Assembly (NCBI GenBank): GCA_017434885.1
Contig: JAFSGE010000005.1
Coordinates: 248,001 to 312,000 of the forward strand
Reading direction: 5' to 3'
Length of the DNA stretch: 64,000 nt
From: Lachnospiraceae bacterium
Lineage (GTDB): Bacteria; Bacillota; Clostridia; Lachnospirales; Lachnospiraceae
Below are positions 53,581-61,641 of the stretch, in pieces (positions within the stretch are counted from its first letter, which is position 1; every line of letters starts with the position of its first letter). The notes beneath the pieces were generated by a model, which saw only the letters and a list, made by a program, of their open reading frames with translations, had not been told where the DNA came from and did not search any database. A program made the translations under genes and the position numbers.

Positions 53581-53609
53581 ATTATATCATATCTTATATT
53601 TATTGGCAA
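53581..53609 (-). promoter_or_regulatory. Promoter of the minus-strand superlocus
   Basis: On the minus strand: TTGCCA (53609-53604), a 17-base spacer, TATAAT (53586-53581). The predicted transcript would begin near 53574 with a leader of about 45 bases before the ABC transporter ATG at 53529. It stands back-to-back with a plus-strand promoter 14 bases away, so the two are likely to compete or be co-regulated. Activity inferred from consensus and spacing. Confidence 0.65.
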
Positions 53610-53623
53610 ATTTTTAAATTGTA

Positions 53624-53652
53624 TTGTAAAATGTATTTTGTCGGCTTATAAT
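53624..53652 (+). promoter_or_regulatory. Promoter of the MBOAT/SGNH operon
   Basis: TTGTAA (53624-53629), a 17-base spacer, TATAAT (53647-53652), followed about 40 bases later by GGAAAGGAA and the ATG at 53697. The -10 is a perfect consensus. It diverges from the superlocus promoter in the same 167-base gap, which otherwise holds only AT-rich sequence and no ORF. Confidence 0.65.
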
Positions 53653-53696
53653 ATTTTTAATTTTCAAACGTTCCAGCATCCGGAAAGGAAATTTTC

Positions 53697-55160
53697 ATGT
53701 TATTTAATTCCTATATATTTATCTTTTTGTTTTTTCCGCTGACCTTAATCGGATACTTTGGACTCAGTTATGCCCGCAAATACAAGGCTGCACATGCATT
53801 TCTGGTCGGCATGTCCCTTTGGTTTTACGGGTACAATAACATTTACTACTTAGCCATTCTGATTGTCAGCATTATTTTAAATTATGGAATAGCAAACCGC
53901 ATGAAATGTCTGAAGGCAGGCAGGATGCGGCGTTTTCTTATGCTCGCCGGCGTTTTCCTGAACATCGGCATTTTACTTTATTTCAAATACTATGACTTTT
54001 TTATTGAAAATATAAATGCGGCATTAAAAGCAGAGTTGCCGTTGCTAAAGCTGGCATTGCCTCTCGGAATCAGTTTTTATACTTTTCAACAGCTTTCCTA
54101 TGTGATTGATGTCTATCGGGATGAGTGCGAATCCTACAGTTTTTTGGAATATGCCGCTTATGTGTCATACTTTCCGCAGCTTGTTGCTGGCCCTATCGTT
54201 TATCACAGTGAATTGATTCCGCAATTCCGAGACCCTGCCAAAAAACGTATTAATTTTGACAATTTAAGTAAGGGATTATATGCTTTTTCCCTGGGTCTTG
54301 CCAAAAAAGTGTTGCTTGCGGATACTTTTTCTAAAATAGTAACCGTAGGATACGGCAATATTTCCGACCTGAATACTCCCAGTGTTATTCTTGTCATGGT
54401 TTGCTACTCCCTGCAAATTTATTTTGATTTCAGCGGTTACTGTGATATGGCATACGGTATGGCATACATGATGAACATTGAACTGCCCCAAAACTTTAAT
54501 TCTCCTTACAAGGCTGCTTCCATTACAGAGTTTTGGGACAGATGGCATATGACACTGACAAGATTTTTCACCCGCTATGTCTATATTCCTCTTGGCGGAA
54601 GCAGAGCAGGTACCTTTAACACTTACCGTAATATCCTGATTGTTTTTCTAATCAGCGGATTCTGGCATGGCGCCAACTGGACCTTTATTTTATGGGGAAC
54701 ACTTCACGGCATCTGTAAAGTATTTGAGCACTTATTAAAAGTAGCTGAATGGAGAATTCCAAAGTTTATTAAAATCGGCGTGACATTTGCTTTAGTCACT
54801 CTGGCATGGAGTTTATTCCGGGCAGAATCGATTTCTGATGCTTTCCTGCTTTGGAGCAGACTTTTCAGTGGTGAATTTGGTCCTGTTTATGAACCCATTA
54901 CCGAAAAATTCAATGAACTGATTGAAATGAAATTTCTGTACCGCGTAGGATTGGGAAACATTATAGATTCTTATCCGTTCCTGTTTCCCGCCTTGTTTGC
55001 CGGTGTTTCCTATGCCGCATGTCACACCATGCGCAACACCCAGGAAAAAGTGACAAGGCTAAAGCTGACAAACCTCAAACTGATTACAGTAGTGATTTTG
55101 ATGCTTTGGAGCATCTTATCTCTTTCCGAAATCAGCGAATTTTTATATTTTAATTTTTAA
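53697..55160 (+). CDS. MBOAT O-acyltransferase (AlgI/DltB-like)
   Basis: 487 residues with about 11 membrane helices. The start LFNSYIFIFLFFPLTLIGYF, then SLWFYGYNNIYYL, YFKYYDFFIENI, LPLGISFYTFQQLSYVIDVY, QLVAGPIVYHSELIPQF and ITEFWDRWHMTLTRFFTRYV are typical AlgI-family blocks; the catalytic His lies in SGFWHGANWTFILWG. It channels an acyl (usually acetyl) group across the membrane to an extracellular partner. That partner is probably the SGNH-like protein encoded 43 bases downstream. AAAGGAA precedes the ATG. Confidence 0.93.
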   Translation: MLFNSYIFIFLFFPLTLIGYFGLSYARKYKAAHAFLVGMSLWFYGYNNIYYLAILIVSIILNYGIANRMKCLKAGRMRRFLMLAGVFLNIGILLYFKYYDFFIENINAALKAELPLLKLALPLGISFYTFQQLSYVIDVYRDECESYSFLEYAAYVSYFPQLVAGPIVYHSELIPQFRDPAKKRINFDNLSKGLYAFSLGLAKKVLLADTFSKIVTVGYGNISDLNTPSVILVMVCYSLQIYFDFSGYCDMAYGMAYMMNIELPQNFNSPYKAASITEFWDRWHMTLTRFFTRYVYIPLGGSRAGTFNTYRNILIVFLISGFWHGANWTFILWGTLHGICKVFEHLLKVAEWRIPKFIKIGVTFALVTLAWSLFRAESISDAFLLWSRLFSGEFGPVYEPITEKFNELIEMKFLYRVGLGNIIDSYPFLFPALFAGVSYAACHTMRNTQEKVTRLKLTNLKLITVVILMLWSILSLSEISEFLYFNF

Positions 55161-55188
55161 GATAACCAATTTTACCAAATATATCGAA

Positions 55189-55197
55189 AGGCGGTGA
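55189..55197 (+). promoter_or_regulatory. Ribosome binding site that fixes a CTG start
   Basis: AGGCGGTGA matches the extended anti-16S complement AGGAGGTGA at eight of nine positions. Six bases later (ACGGAA) comes CTG at 55204-55206, the only usable codon at the right distance. A GTG overlapping the site is in another frame and meets a stop after about 15 codons. The site argues that translation of the SGNH-like gene starts well before the first in-frame ATG at 55294. Confidence 0.65.
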
Positions 55198-55203
55198 ACG
55201 GAA

Positions 55204-56265
55204 CTGAAAGAACAAACTGCAAAAAAATGGTTTATTAAATGCATAATAACACTTGGCACCTTATTATTTCTGATTGCCGGCGTTGTTATCATTATGGACC
55301 CTTACTTTCATTATCACGAACCGTTTTCCTCTTTTTCATATCGTTTATATGAAGAACGTTACATTAACGATGGCATTTCACGTCATTTTAATTATGACGC
55401 CATCATTACAGGCACATCCATGTCGCAGAATTTTAAGCCCAGCGAATTTGACGCCTTGTTCGGCACAAATTCCATCAAACAGCCATTCCCCGGTGCCGGA
55501 TACGAAGAAATCACCCAAAATCTGGCACGCGCTCTAACCCGCAACGATTCTGTGGATACAGTTCTTTGGACCCTTGATTACAACGGACTCTTACGGGCAT
55601 ATGACTGGAAGCAATATGAAGAATATCCCGCTTACCTGTACGATGAAAACCCTTTGAATGACGCACCTTACCTTTTCAACAAATCCATTCTCTATCATGG
55701 TATTATGCCGAATTTGGCACTTACGCTTACCGGCAGTCCCGGCACTACCATGGATGAATACTCTTCCTGGGAAAGAGAATGCGGTTTACAAACCATATTA
55801 TATTCCTACAGCAGAGACAGCCTCTCTCCTACGCCGGACAGCACATACACTCCGGCAGATGACGCCAATGTAAGAAAAACAATTACAGATAATTTTGTCA
55901 CTTTGGCAAATCAATATCCTGATGTAACTTTTTATATTTTTTATTCTCCTTACAGCATTTGTTACTGGGATGCCCTTTGCCTTGAAGAAATGTTTGAAAA
56001 ACAGCTTGCAGCCGAACAGGTAGCCACCGAGCTTTTGTTGGAATGTCCAAACGTAAAATTATATAATTTTTTTGACCAATATGAAATCATATGCAATCCT
56101 GACAATTACAGTGATCCCTGCCATTATAGCGGTGAAATCAATTCACAAATATTACGTTGGATTTCTGAAGACACAGGTCTTGTCACCAAAAGTAACTATA
56201 AAGAAAAACTCAGACAGGAATATGAGTTTTATAGCAATTATGACTATGAAAGCATCTATAAGTAA
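55204..56265 (+). CDS. SGNH/DltD-like acyl-transfer partner of the MBOAT protein
   Basis: 353 residues if begun at CTG 55204; the first in-frame ATG (55294) would delete residues 1-30, which form a signal anchor (KKWFIKCIITLGTLLFLIAG, then VVII). With it, the protein is a membrane-anchored extracytoplasmic enzyme. AIITGTSMSQNFKPSEFD provides a GxS nucleophile block near residue 72 and SDPCHYSGEIN a D304/H307 pair, the SGNH arrangement. It should pass acyl groups from the MBOAT protein to a surface glycan or teichoic acid. There is no similarity to a named family that I can assert beyond this layout. It ends directly at a strong terminator. Confidence 0.75.
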   Translation: MKEQTAKKWFIKCIITLGTLLFLIAGVVIIMDPYFHYHEPFSSFSYRLYEERYINDGISRHFNYDAIITGTSMSQNFKPSEFDALFGTNSIKQPFPGAGYEEITQNLARALTRNDSVDTVLWTLDYNGLLRAYDWKQYEEYPAYLYDENPLNDAPYLFNKSILYHGIMPNLALTLTGSPGTTMDEYSSWERECGLQTILYSYSRDSLSPTPDSTYTPADDANVRKTITDNFVTLANQYPDVTFYIFYSPYSICYWDALCLEEMFEKQLAAEQVATELLLECPNVKLYNFFDQYEIICNPDNYSDPCHYSGEINSQILRWISEDTGLVTKSNYKEKLRQEYEFYSNYDYESIYK

Positions 56266-56310
56266 AAGCTATAACAAAACATACAATTCATTTGTTTTGT
56301 TATAGCTTTT
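56264..56310. terminator. Bidirectional intrinsic terminator
   Basis: A perfect 17-base inverted repeat (56264-56280 with 56294-56310), AAAAGCTATAACAAAAC, around a 13-base loop, with T-rich tracts leaving on both sides. It begins inside the stop codon of the SGNH-like gene and lies 13 bases from the end of the histidine kinase gene on the other strand, serving both converging transcripts. Confidence 0.85.
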
Positions 56311-56323
56311 ATTATTTTAAAAT

Positions 56324-57367
56324 TTATGCTTTGGGTAATGTAATTGAAAAAGTAGTTCCTTTTCCCAAACCTGTTTCCACATCGATTTTTCCGCCATGCA
56401 GCATTACAACTTTATGAGATATTGCCAGTCCAAGTCCTGTACCCGGAACAGCTTTTGAAGACTCCGATCTGTAAAACTTATCAAAAATGTGTGGAAGTGC
56501 CTCCGGTGCTATTCCTTTTCCGTAATCCGTCAGCTTTATTACAATATTTTCCCCTGTATCCCGGATATCTATTGATATCACACTTTCGGGAGGAGAGTAT
56601 TTTATTGCATTATCCAGCAAATTACTCCACAAGTGTTCCAGAAATTCTTCATTTCCGACAAGATAATGTTCCTCACAATTAAAATCAAATGAAATATTTT
56701 TTTGTTCCCACCGGAAGCTCAGCATTACAATCACCTGACGTATCTGTTCCGTAACATTTATTTTTTCTTTATGAGTAAGAATCGTTTGTTGTTCTATCTT
56801 GGACAAATTCAAAACATTAACCGCCAGATTGGACAGTCGGTCTGAGCTGTTAATAATCCGGTTCAGATAATCTTCTCTCTGTTCTTCGGAAAGGTCTTCT
56901 CTTTGTAGCATTGCTGCAAACCCCTGAATGGAATTTATAGGTGTGTTAAACTCATGAGAAAAGTGATTCACAAAATCACTTCCCAGCATTTCGACATTTT
57001 CCAGTTCTTCCGCCATACAATTGAACTTCATTGCAAGCTGCCTGAACTCGTAAACCTTATCAAAATGTACGCGGGTAGCATAATCACCTTTTGCAATTTG
57101 CTCTGTGGCGGCAATTATCGTATATAACGGTTTTAAAATTTTACGGCTGACATAAAATGCTACAATTGTTCCCATAATGATACTGATTATTTCAAACAGC
57201 AGCATCGGCATTAAAGGATAGTTTACTTCTACAATTCCCAGATATTTTAATACCAATATACCGCCAAATGTAAGCGAAGCTGTAAAAAACAAAATGATGC
57301 ATATGGAAAATGAAAATATTTTTGTCAGCTTTACATTCCGGAGGATATGGCAAAACTTTTTATTCAT
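56324..57367 (-). CDS. Sensor histidine kinase
   Basis: 347 residues. Two membrane helices (about 20-42 and 54-76) with a very short outside loop of about 10 residues, HAMP linker (77-127), HisKA domain with the phosphorylated H138 in NHFSHEFNTPINSIQGF, then an ATPase domain: EHLWSNLLDNAIKYSPPES (N box), DYGKGIAPEALPHIFDKFY, and GTGLGLAISHKVVMLHGGKI. The small extracytoplasmic part suggests sensing within the membrane. It overlaps the response regulator gene by eight bases and ends at a terminator shared with the SGNH gene. Confidence 0.93.
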   Translation of the reverse strand: MNKKFCHILRNVKLTKIFSFSICIILFFTASLTFGGILVLKYLGIVEVNYPLMPMLLFEIISIIMGTIVAFYVSRKILKPLYTIIAATEQIAKGDYATRVHFDKVYEFRQLAMKFNCMAEELENVEMLGSDFVNHFSHEFNTPINSIQGFAAMLQREDLSEEQREDYLNRIINSSDRLSNLAVNVLNLSKIEQQTILTHKEKINVTEQIRQVIVMLSFRWEQKNISFDFNCEEHYLVGNEEFLEHLWSNLLDNAIKYSPPESVISIDIRDTGENIVIKLTDYGKGIAPEALPHIFDKFYRSESSKAVPGTGLGLAISHKVVMLHGGKIDVETGLGKGTTFSITLPKA

Positions 57368-58040
57368 AATAATTTATCACCGCCTTATATCCGATTCCAC
57401 GGATAGCTTGTATTTCAAATTCCGGCCATCCCTCAAACCTGCGCCGCAATCTTGTTACATGAACATTAACCGTAGTATCTATTGTTTCTGAAGACATCCC
57501 CCATATCTCATCCATTAATTGTATTCTGGTAAATATCTTATTTGGATAAGAAAGAAGCTTATACAAAAGATAGAACTCTTTTTGCGGAAGTGTCTGGGAA
57601 ACACCTTCACGTGTAACTGTAAGCGATTCATAATCCAACACAATTTTGCCAACATGCAATTTTTGTTCGCTGGCAATACGGCTGCGACGCAAAATAGCCT
57701 TAATGCGCAATAATATTTCTTCTTCATGAATCGGTTTTACCACATAATCGTCCACACCCAGTGTAAAGCCCTTGCAACGGTCTTCCGGCAGATGCTTTGC
57801 CGTAAGCATAAGAATAGGTGTAAGATTTCCGCAAGAACGTAAACACTTTGTAAATTCAAACCCATTCATTTCCGGCATCATTACATCAAGAACGATAATG
57901 TCAATATAGTTCTTATCCATTATCTCTAATGCCTTTTTACCATTTTCCGCGACAAATACATGGTATCCGGCACGTGCGAAGATACACTGCAAAAGCGTAG
58001 ACGTATTGTTATCATCTTCCACAACCAATATCTGAAACAA
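57360..58040 (-). CDS. OmpR/PhoB-family response regulator
   Basis: 226 residues from a TTG start. Receiver domain ILVVEDDNNTSTLL with D9/D10, phosphoacceptor D52 in IIVLDVMMPEMNGFEF, and the KPIHEEE lysine; then a winged-helix DNA-binding domain (LPQKEFYLLYKLLSYPNKIF, VNVHVTRLRRRFEG, IQAIRGIGYKAV). The TTG at 58040 follows GGAGGAG by six bases; an in-frame TTG at 58055 would include that site in the coding sequence. Four TTAA boxes just upstream (58097-58134) are a plausible binding site, implying autoregulation. Confidence 0.92.
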   Translation of the reverse strand: MFQILVVEDDNNTSTLLQCIFARAGYHVFVAENGKKALEIMDKNYIDIIVLDVMMPEMNGFEFTKCLRSCGNLTPILMLTAKHLPEDRCKGFTLGVDDYVVKPIHEEEILLRIKAILRRSRIASEQKLHVGKIVLDYESLTVTREGVSQTLPQKEFYLLYKLLSYPNKIFTRIQLMDEIWGMSSETIDTTVNVHVTRLRRRFEGWPEFEIQAIRGIGYKAVINYYE

Positions 58041-58096
58041 GGCAGACTCCTCCAATTTAACTTCATTTATACTTCCTACTATTATAGCAAAAAAGA

Positions 58097-58134
58097 TTAA
58101 CTGAAAATTAACTTTTTACTTAACTTTCAGTTAA
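58097..58134. promoter_or_regulatory. Tandem TTAA boxes, likely response-regulator operator between divergent promoters
   Basis: TTAA occurs at 58097, 58108, 58120 and 58131, i.e. at 11, 12 and 11 base steps, within TTAACTGAAAA / TTAACTTTTTAC / TTAACTTTCAG / TTAATC. About one helical turn between half-sites is the arrangement bound by OmpR/PhoB-type regulators. The boxes cover the -35 regions of both directions: TATAAT for the regulator gene at 58086-58081 (no good -35), and TAAAAT at 58146-58151 for the GT-C gene. Binding by the adjacent regulator is inferred. Confidence 0.55.
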
Positions 58135-58190
58135 TCCACATAAGATAAAATGTCAAAACCTAATATTGTACAAACAGTAGGAGTTTATCC

Positions 58191-59699
58191 ATGAAAAAAG
58201 AAGTATTTCAACGTATTTTTTTTGCTTTTTTTATTTCATTTTGTTTTCTCACCATATGCAGCAGATCCTCATTCATTTATCTGTTTAATAACTGGGACGA
58301 TTCCAACAGTTATTTCACAATGGGAAAAATGATGATGAATGGAGGTGTCATATATCGCGATCTTTTTGACCAAAAAGGACCTCTGCTTTATTTCATATAC
58401 GGCCTTGGATACTTATTATCTCACACGAGTTTTTCAGGAGTTTTTTTAATAGAAATTATTTCATTTACCATTTTTTTACTGGCAGTATATAAAATCGCCA
58501 ATCTATATTTAAACCACAAATTTTCCATGTTCATTCTCCCTCTGACAGCTTTTTCCGTACTTGTCTCAAAAAGTTTCTATTGGGGAGGTTGTGCAGAAGA
58601 ATTTTGTCTTCCTTTTTTTGCCTGGAGTGTTTATTTTTCCGTCAAATATTTTAAAGAAGATTATCCACGTTCCATGCCAAAAAGAATTGTCCTGTTAAAT
58701 GGTTTTTTTGCAGGATGCATTTTACTGATTAAATTTAATTTGTTGGGATTACATATTGCATGGATATCTATGATAATTCTCGCCAATCTAAATCAGCAAA
58801 ATTGGAAGAAGGCATTACTCAACATTATAGTATTTCCATCCGGCATGTTACTCCCCACAATTCCATGGCTCATCTATTTTGCATTGCATAAAGCCCTTGA
58901 CGATTGGTATCATGCTTATGTGTACTGTAACGTTTTTCTGTACAGTGATTTATACTTCAAAGACCAAATAAGTATCGGAACGAAAATTTATGACCTTGCC
59001 AAAATTTTATATTGGCTGATTATCGATAACGTTGTTTACTTTGCACCTGTCATACTGGGTTTCTTTTGCATTTTATTCAGCAGGAAAAACCGTTGGTATG
59101 AAAAGCTCAATATATATTTCTTATTCGGATTTCTTTTCCTGGGAATCTACATTGGCGGAACAACTCTCTATTACTATTCTCTGCCATTGTCCGTTTTCAG
59201 TATTTGGGGATACATAATGATTGGAACCGGAATCGAAAAAATTAATAAATATTTCTATCTTGAAAAAATCAGTAAAAAAATAACATTTATCGGATGTATA
59301 TTATCATATATTGCTGTTCTTATTTTGACATGGAATCTTTCCATGAATACACCATATATCAAGCAAAGCAAAGATGATTTTTGGCTTTTTCAGTTTCGCG
59401 ATATCATACAGCAACAGGACGACGTTTCTTTACTGAATATCGGATGTCTGGACGCAGGCTTATATACAGCTGCTGACGTTATGCCAACCTGCCATTATTT
59501 CCAGACCAATGCCGTACACGGATTTGATGAAGTAAACAAAGAACAACTCAGATATATCACCGAAGGACAGACTAAATTTGTATTGGCCAGAGAATATTAT
59601 CCGGAAGAAATCCGGATAAATTATGATTTAATCGCAGAACAGGTTTACACCATAAATGAAAAACAATTTGTCTACTATTTATTCCAAAAAAGGCAATAA
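58191..59699 (+). CDS. GT-C (PMT/ArnT-like) membrane glycosyltransferase
   Basis: 502 residues, about 11 helices with a soluble C-terminal part. The first outside loop has NNWDDSNSYFTMGKMMMNG (D36, D37) then YRDLFDQKGPLLYFIYGL, the signature of GT39/GT83-type enzymes that use polyprenyl-phosphate sugars. GGAGTTTATCC precedes the ATG. It is transcribed alone, diverging from the two-component genes across the TTAA-box region, so it may be a target of that system. Its 3' end runs into a hairpin shared with the converging operon. The acceptor is unknown. Confidence 0.82.
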   Translation: MKKEVFQRIFFAFFISFCFLTICSRSSFIYLFNNWDDSNSYFTMGKMMMNGGVIYRDLFDQKGPLLYFIYGLGYLLSHTSFSGVFLIEIISFTIFLLAVYKIANLYLNHKFSMFILPLTAFSVLVSKSFYWGGCAEEFCLPFFAWSVYFSVKYFKEDYPRSMPKRIVLLNGFFAGCILLIKFNLLGLHIAWISMIILANLNQQNWKKALLNIIVFPSGMLLPTIPWLIYFALHKALDDWYHAYVYCNVFLYSDLYFKDQISIGTKIYDLAKILYWLIIDNVVYFAPVILGFFCILFSRKNRWYEKLNIYFLFGFLFLGIYIGGTTLYYYSLPLSVFSIWGYIMIGTGIEKINKYFYLEKISKKITFIGCILSYIAVLILTWNLSMNTPYIKQSKDDFWLFQFRDIIQQQDDVSLLNIGCLDAGLYTAADVMPTCHYFQTNAVHGFDEVNKEQLRYITEGQTKFVLAREYYPEEIRINYDLIAEQVYTINEKQFVYYLFQKRQ

Positions 59700-59712
59700 A
59701 ACTATTGCCTTA
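59691..59712 (-). terminator. Intrinsic terminator overlapping two stop codons
   Basis: Stem AAGGCAATA (59691-59699) with TATTGCCTT (59704-59712), four-base loop. On the minus strand it is followed by a run of six T (59690-59685), so it terminates the asnB-GT11-GT11-GT2 operon, whose last stop codon (59704-59702) lies inside the hairpin. On the plus strand the stop codon of the GT-C gene lies in the left arm and no T tract follows. Confidence 0.75.
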
Positions 59713-60709
59713 ACGGAATAATCAATTTGTCATACAGCTTTACAATCCGGTAATAGCATCCCGGACTGAACAAAAACACCCTCATACGCACCTTATCGCC
59801 TGTAGCAACATAAGACTTCATATAAATTTCTTTCACTTTTGTTTTCTCTTCTTTTATTAAAGCTGCAAGCTTTGATGCATGTGACTTCATGTCCATTTGC
59901 CTGAAATCAACATAATAATACAGCATTCTTTTATAGAATTCATATGCGGCCTTTTCTGCCAAATCCCGCATTCCGCTGTCTTCCAGGCAAATCATTTGCT
60001 CTTTCCAAAAAGGAATCTCATCATTAAAACGTCTTTCTCCTATTTTCGTATGCATTACGCTGTCTTCTCTGTCCAGCACATAATTATAATAGGGCGTGTC
60101 AAGAAAAACACATTTCTCTGCCTTCAGAAGCGTTTTAGTTGTATACATGATGTCTTCCGATTTCCGCCCCTCTTCAAACGAAATATCTGAAAGCAGTTCT
60201 CTTTTGAACAGCTTGCTCCAGACAGAGTGATAGATGTGATACTGCGGATGTCCGCTGATATACCATTCCAAAGCCTTTTGCCTGTTAAGCTCAATTACAT
60301 TCCCCGTAGGCTTCTGCTCCCTGCTTCCTTTGCCCACTTCCCGATAGGTACAAATTGCAATTTCTGCACCGCTTTCCATACAGGCTGCAAACATATCTTT
60401 ATACATATCCGGCTCAATATAATCGTCGCCGTCCACATAACCGATAAATGCTCCGCTCGCAATAGAAAGGCCGGCATTCCTGGCAGCGGAAGGTCCTCCG
60501 TTTTCTTTGTGTATGACCTTTATTTTATTGCTTTTTGCGTCATATGCATCACAAATTTCCGGGGTCTTATCCGTAGAACCGTCATCCACCAGAATAATCT
60601 CCAGATTTTCATAGGTCTGCTTTAGCAGGCTGTCCATACACCTCGGAAGATACTTCTCAATATTATATGCAGTTACAATTACTGAAATCAAACTTTCATT
60701 CTTGGTCAT
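59702..60709 (-). CDS. Family 2 glycosyltransferase
   Basis: 335 residues: SLISVIVTAYNIEKYLPRCM, LVDDGSTDKTPEICDAY, ENGGPSAARNAGLSIA, YVDGDDYIEPDMYKDM as metal site, and SEDIMYTTKTLLKAEKC. The ATG at 60709 is one base beyond the stop of the upstream GT11 gene with GGA five bases before it. An upstream in-frame TTG (60721) would overlap that gene. Helical C-terminus; the end of the gene lies in its terminator. It is the last gene of the operon entering from the right edge. Confidence 0.88.
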   Translation of the reverse strand: MTKNESLISVIVTAYNIEKYLPRCMDSLLKQTYENLEIILVDDGSTDKTPEICDAYDAKSNKIKVIHKENGGPSAARNAGLSIASGAFIGYVDGDDYIEPDMYKDMFAACMESGAEIAICTYREVGKGSREQKPTGNVIELNRQKALEWYISGHPQYHIYHSVWSKLFKRELLSDISFEEGRKSEDIMYTTKTLLKAEKCVFLDTPYYNYVLDREDSVMHTKIGERRFNDEIPFWKEQMICLEDSGMRDLAEKAAYEFYKRMLYYYVDFRQMDMKSHASKLAALIKEEKTKVKEIYMKSYVATGDKVRMRVFLFSPGCYYRIVKLYDKLIIPLRQ

Positions 60710-60710
60710 T

Positions 60711-61619
60711 TTATTCCACAATACCTTCCGAAGAAATCTTAATCATGCCCTTTGTATAAATATCATAACACGTTTTATTATTAAACCATTTTGCAGGCGC
60801 AACCACCACTTTATCCTCCCGGTTATCCAACCATGCTCCCCACCAGCTAAAACTGGAATTAGCAATAATATGATATCGGCAGCGGCTCATCAAATCCATA
60901 TCAAGATATCCCTTTTCCTCCGGAAAACCTTTCACGGTTTCAAACCGGCATCCATGCAATAGTCTCTGTTCTTCACACCATTTTTCTGCCCATTCCTCAT
61001 CATTACTGAATACATAGAAAACAGGTGTTATTATTCTTTTCTTTATTTGTGTAATCGCCGATTCATAATATGCTGATGTACAGCTCTCCCCAAATACTTC
61101 CTCATTTTCCAAATAATCTCCGCGTCTGATATGAAGACTTACCGACTGTTCTCCTTCCATTTCCCTCCGGTATTCTTCTAACCGGTTTTGAAGCTCTTTA
61201 TCTAACTTTTCCGATATAACAGGTTGAAATACAAATGCCTCTCTTACCCGGCTCTCAATATCCCGGAAATATTTCTCACTTTGAAAATATCCAACCAGAT
61301 ATGCAGGATCTTTTTCCAATATCTGCGGGTCAAAATTACAACTGTTTTCCTGATATTCAAGCGACTTTCTTCCAAAAATCTTCCTTCTGATTTTGTGCGG
61401 CAAGTCAAGGAAACCATCTGTTATTTTATTCAACTCTTCCTGCGTAGCAACCGGATAAGTAAGTCCGAATGTCCATAATTGAATGGGCCTTGCACCGGGT
61501 AATGCATATTCCGTAAAGTCGTCAAACTTCACTTCTCTCCCCATGGATTTCAGTTTTAAATAAAGGGCATATTGAAACATTTGATTACCAAGTCCACCCG
61601 TCATTCTGATAATTACCAT
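60711..61619 (-). CDS. GT11 alpha-1,2-fucosyltransferase
   Basis: 302 residues with all family 11 blocks: VIIRMTGGLGNQMFQYALYL, SVSLHIRRGDYLENEEVFG (intact HxRRGD), PVFYVFSNDEEWAEKW, and HIIANSSFSWWGAWLDNRED. It is strongly similar to the upstream gene 61642-62598 along its whole length, pointing to a tandem duplication followed by divergence. It lies 22 bases after that gene. GDP-fucose is the usual donor; no biosynthetic gene for it lies in the window. Confidence 0.93.
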   Translation of the reverse strand: MVIIRMTGGLGNQMFQYALYLKLKSMGREVKFDDFTEYALPGARPIQLWTFGLTYPVATQEELNKITDGFLDLPHKIRRKIFGRKSLEYQENSCNFDPQILEKDPAYLVGYFQSEKYFRDIESRVREAFVFQPVISEKLDKELQNRLEEYRREMEGEQSVSLHIRRGDYLENEEVFGESCTSAYYESAITQIKKRIITPVFYVFSNDEEWAEKWCEEQRLLHGCRFETVKGFPEEKGYLDMDLMSRCRYHIIANSSFSWWGAWLDNREDKVVVAPAKWFNNKTCYDIYTKGMIKISSEGIVE

Positions 61620-61641
61620 TCTAAGTTCTCTCCGTGTTGCT

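Noticed and set aside
58205..58240. Runs of eight and seven T near the start of the GT-C gene, as possible slipped-strand phase variation
   Set aside because: The tracts encode a phenylalanine-rich membrane helix in an AT-rich gene, the frame is intact, and similar runs are frequent in other membrane-protein genes here.
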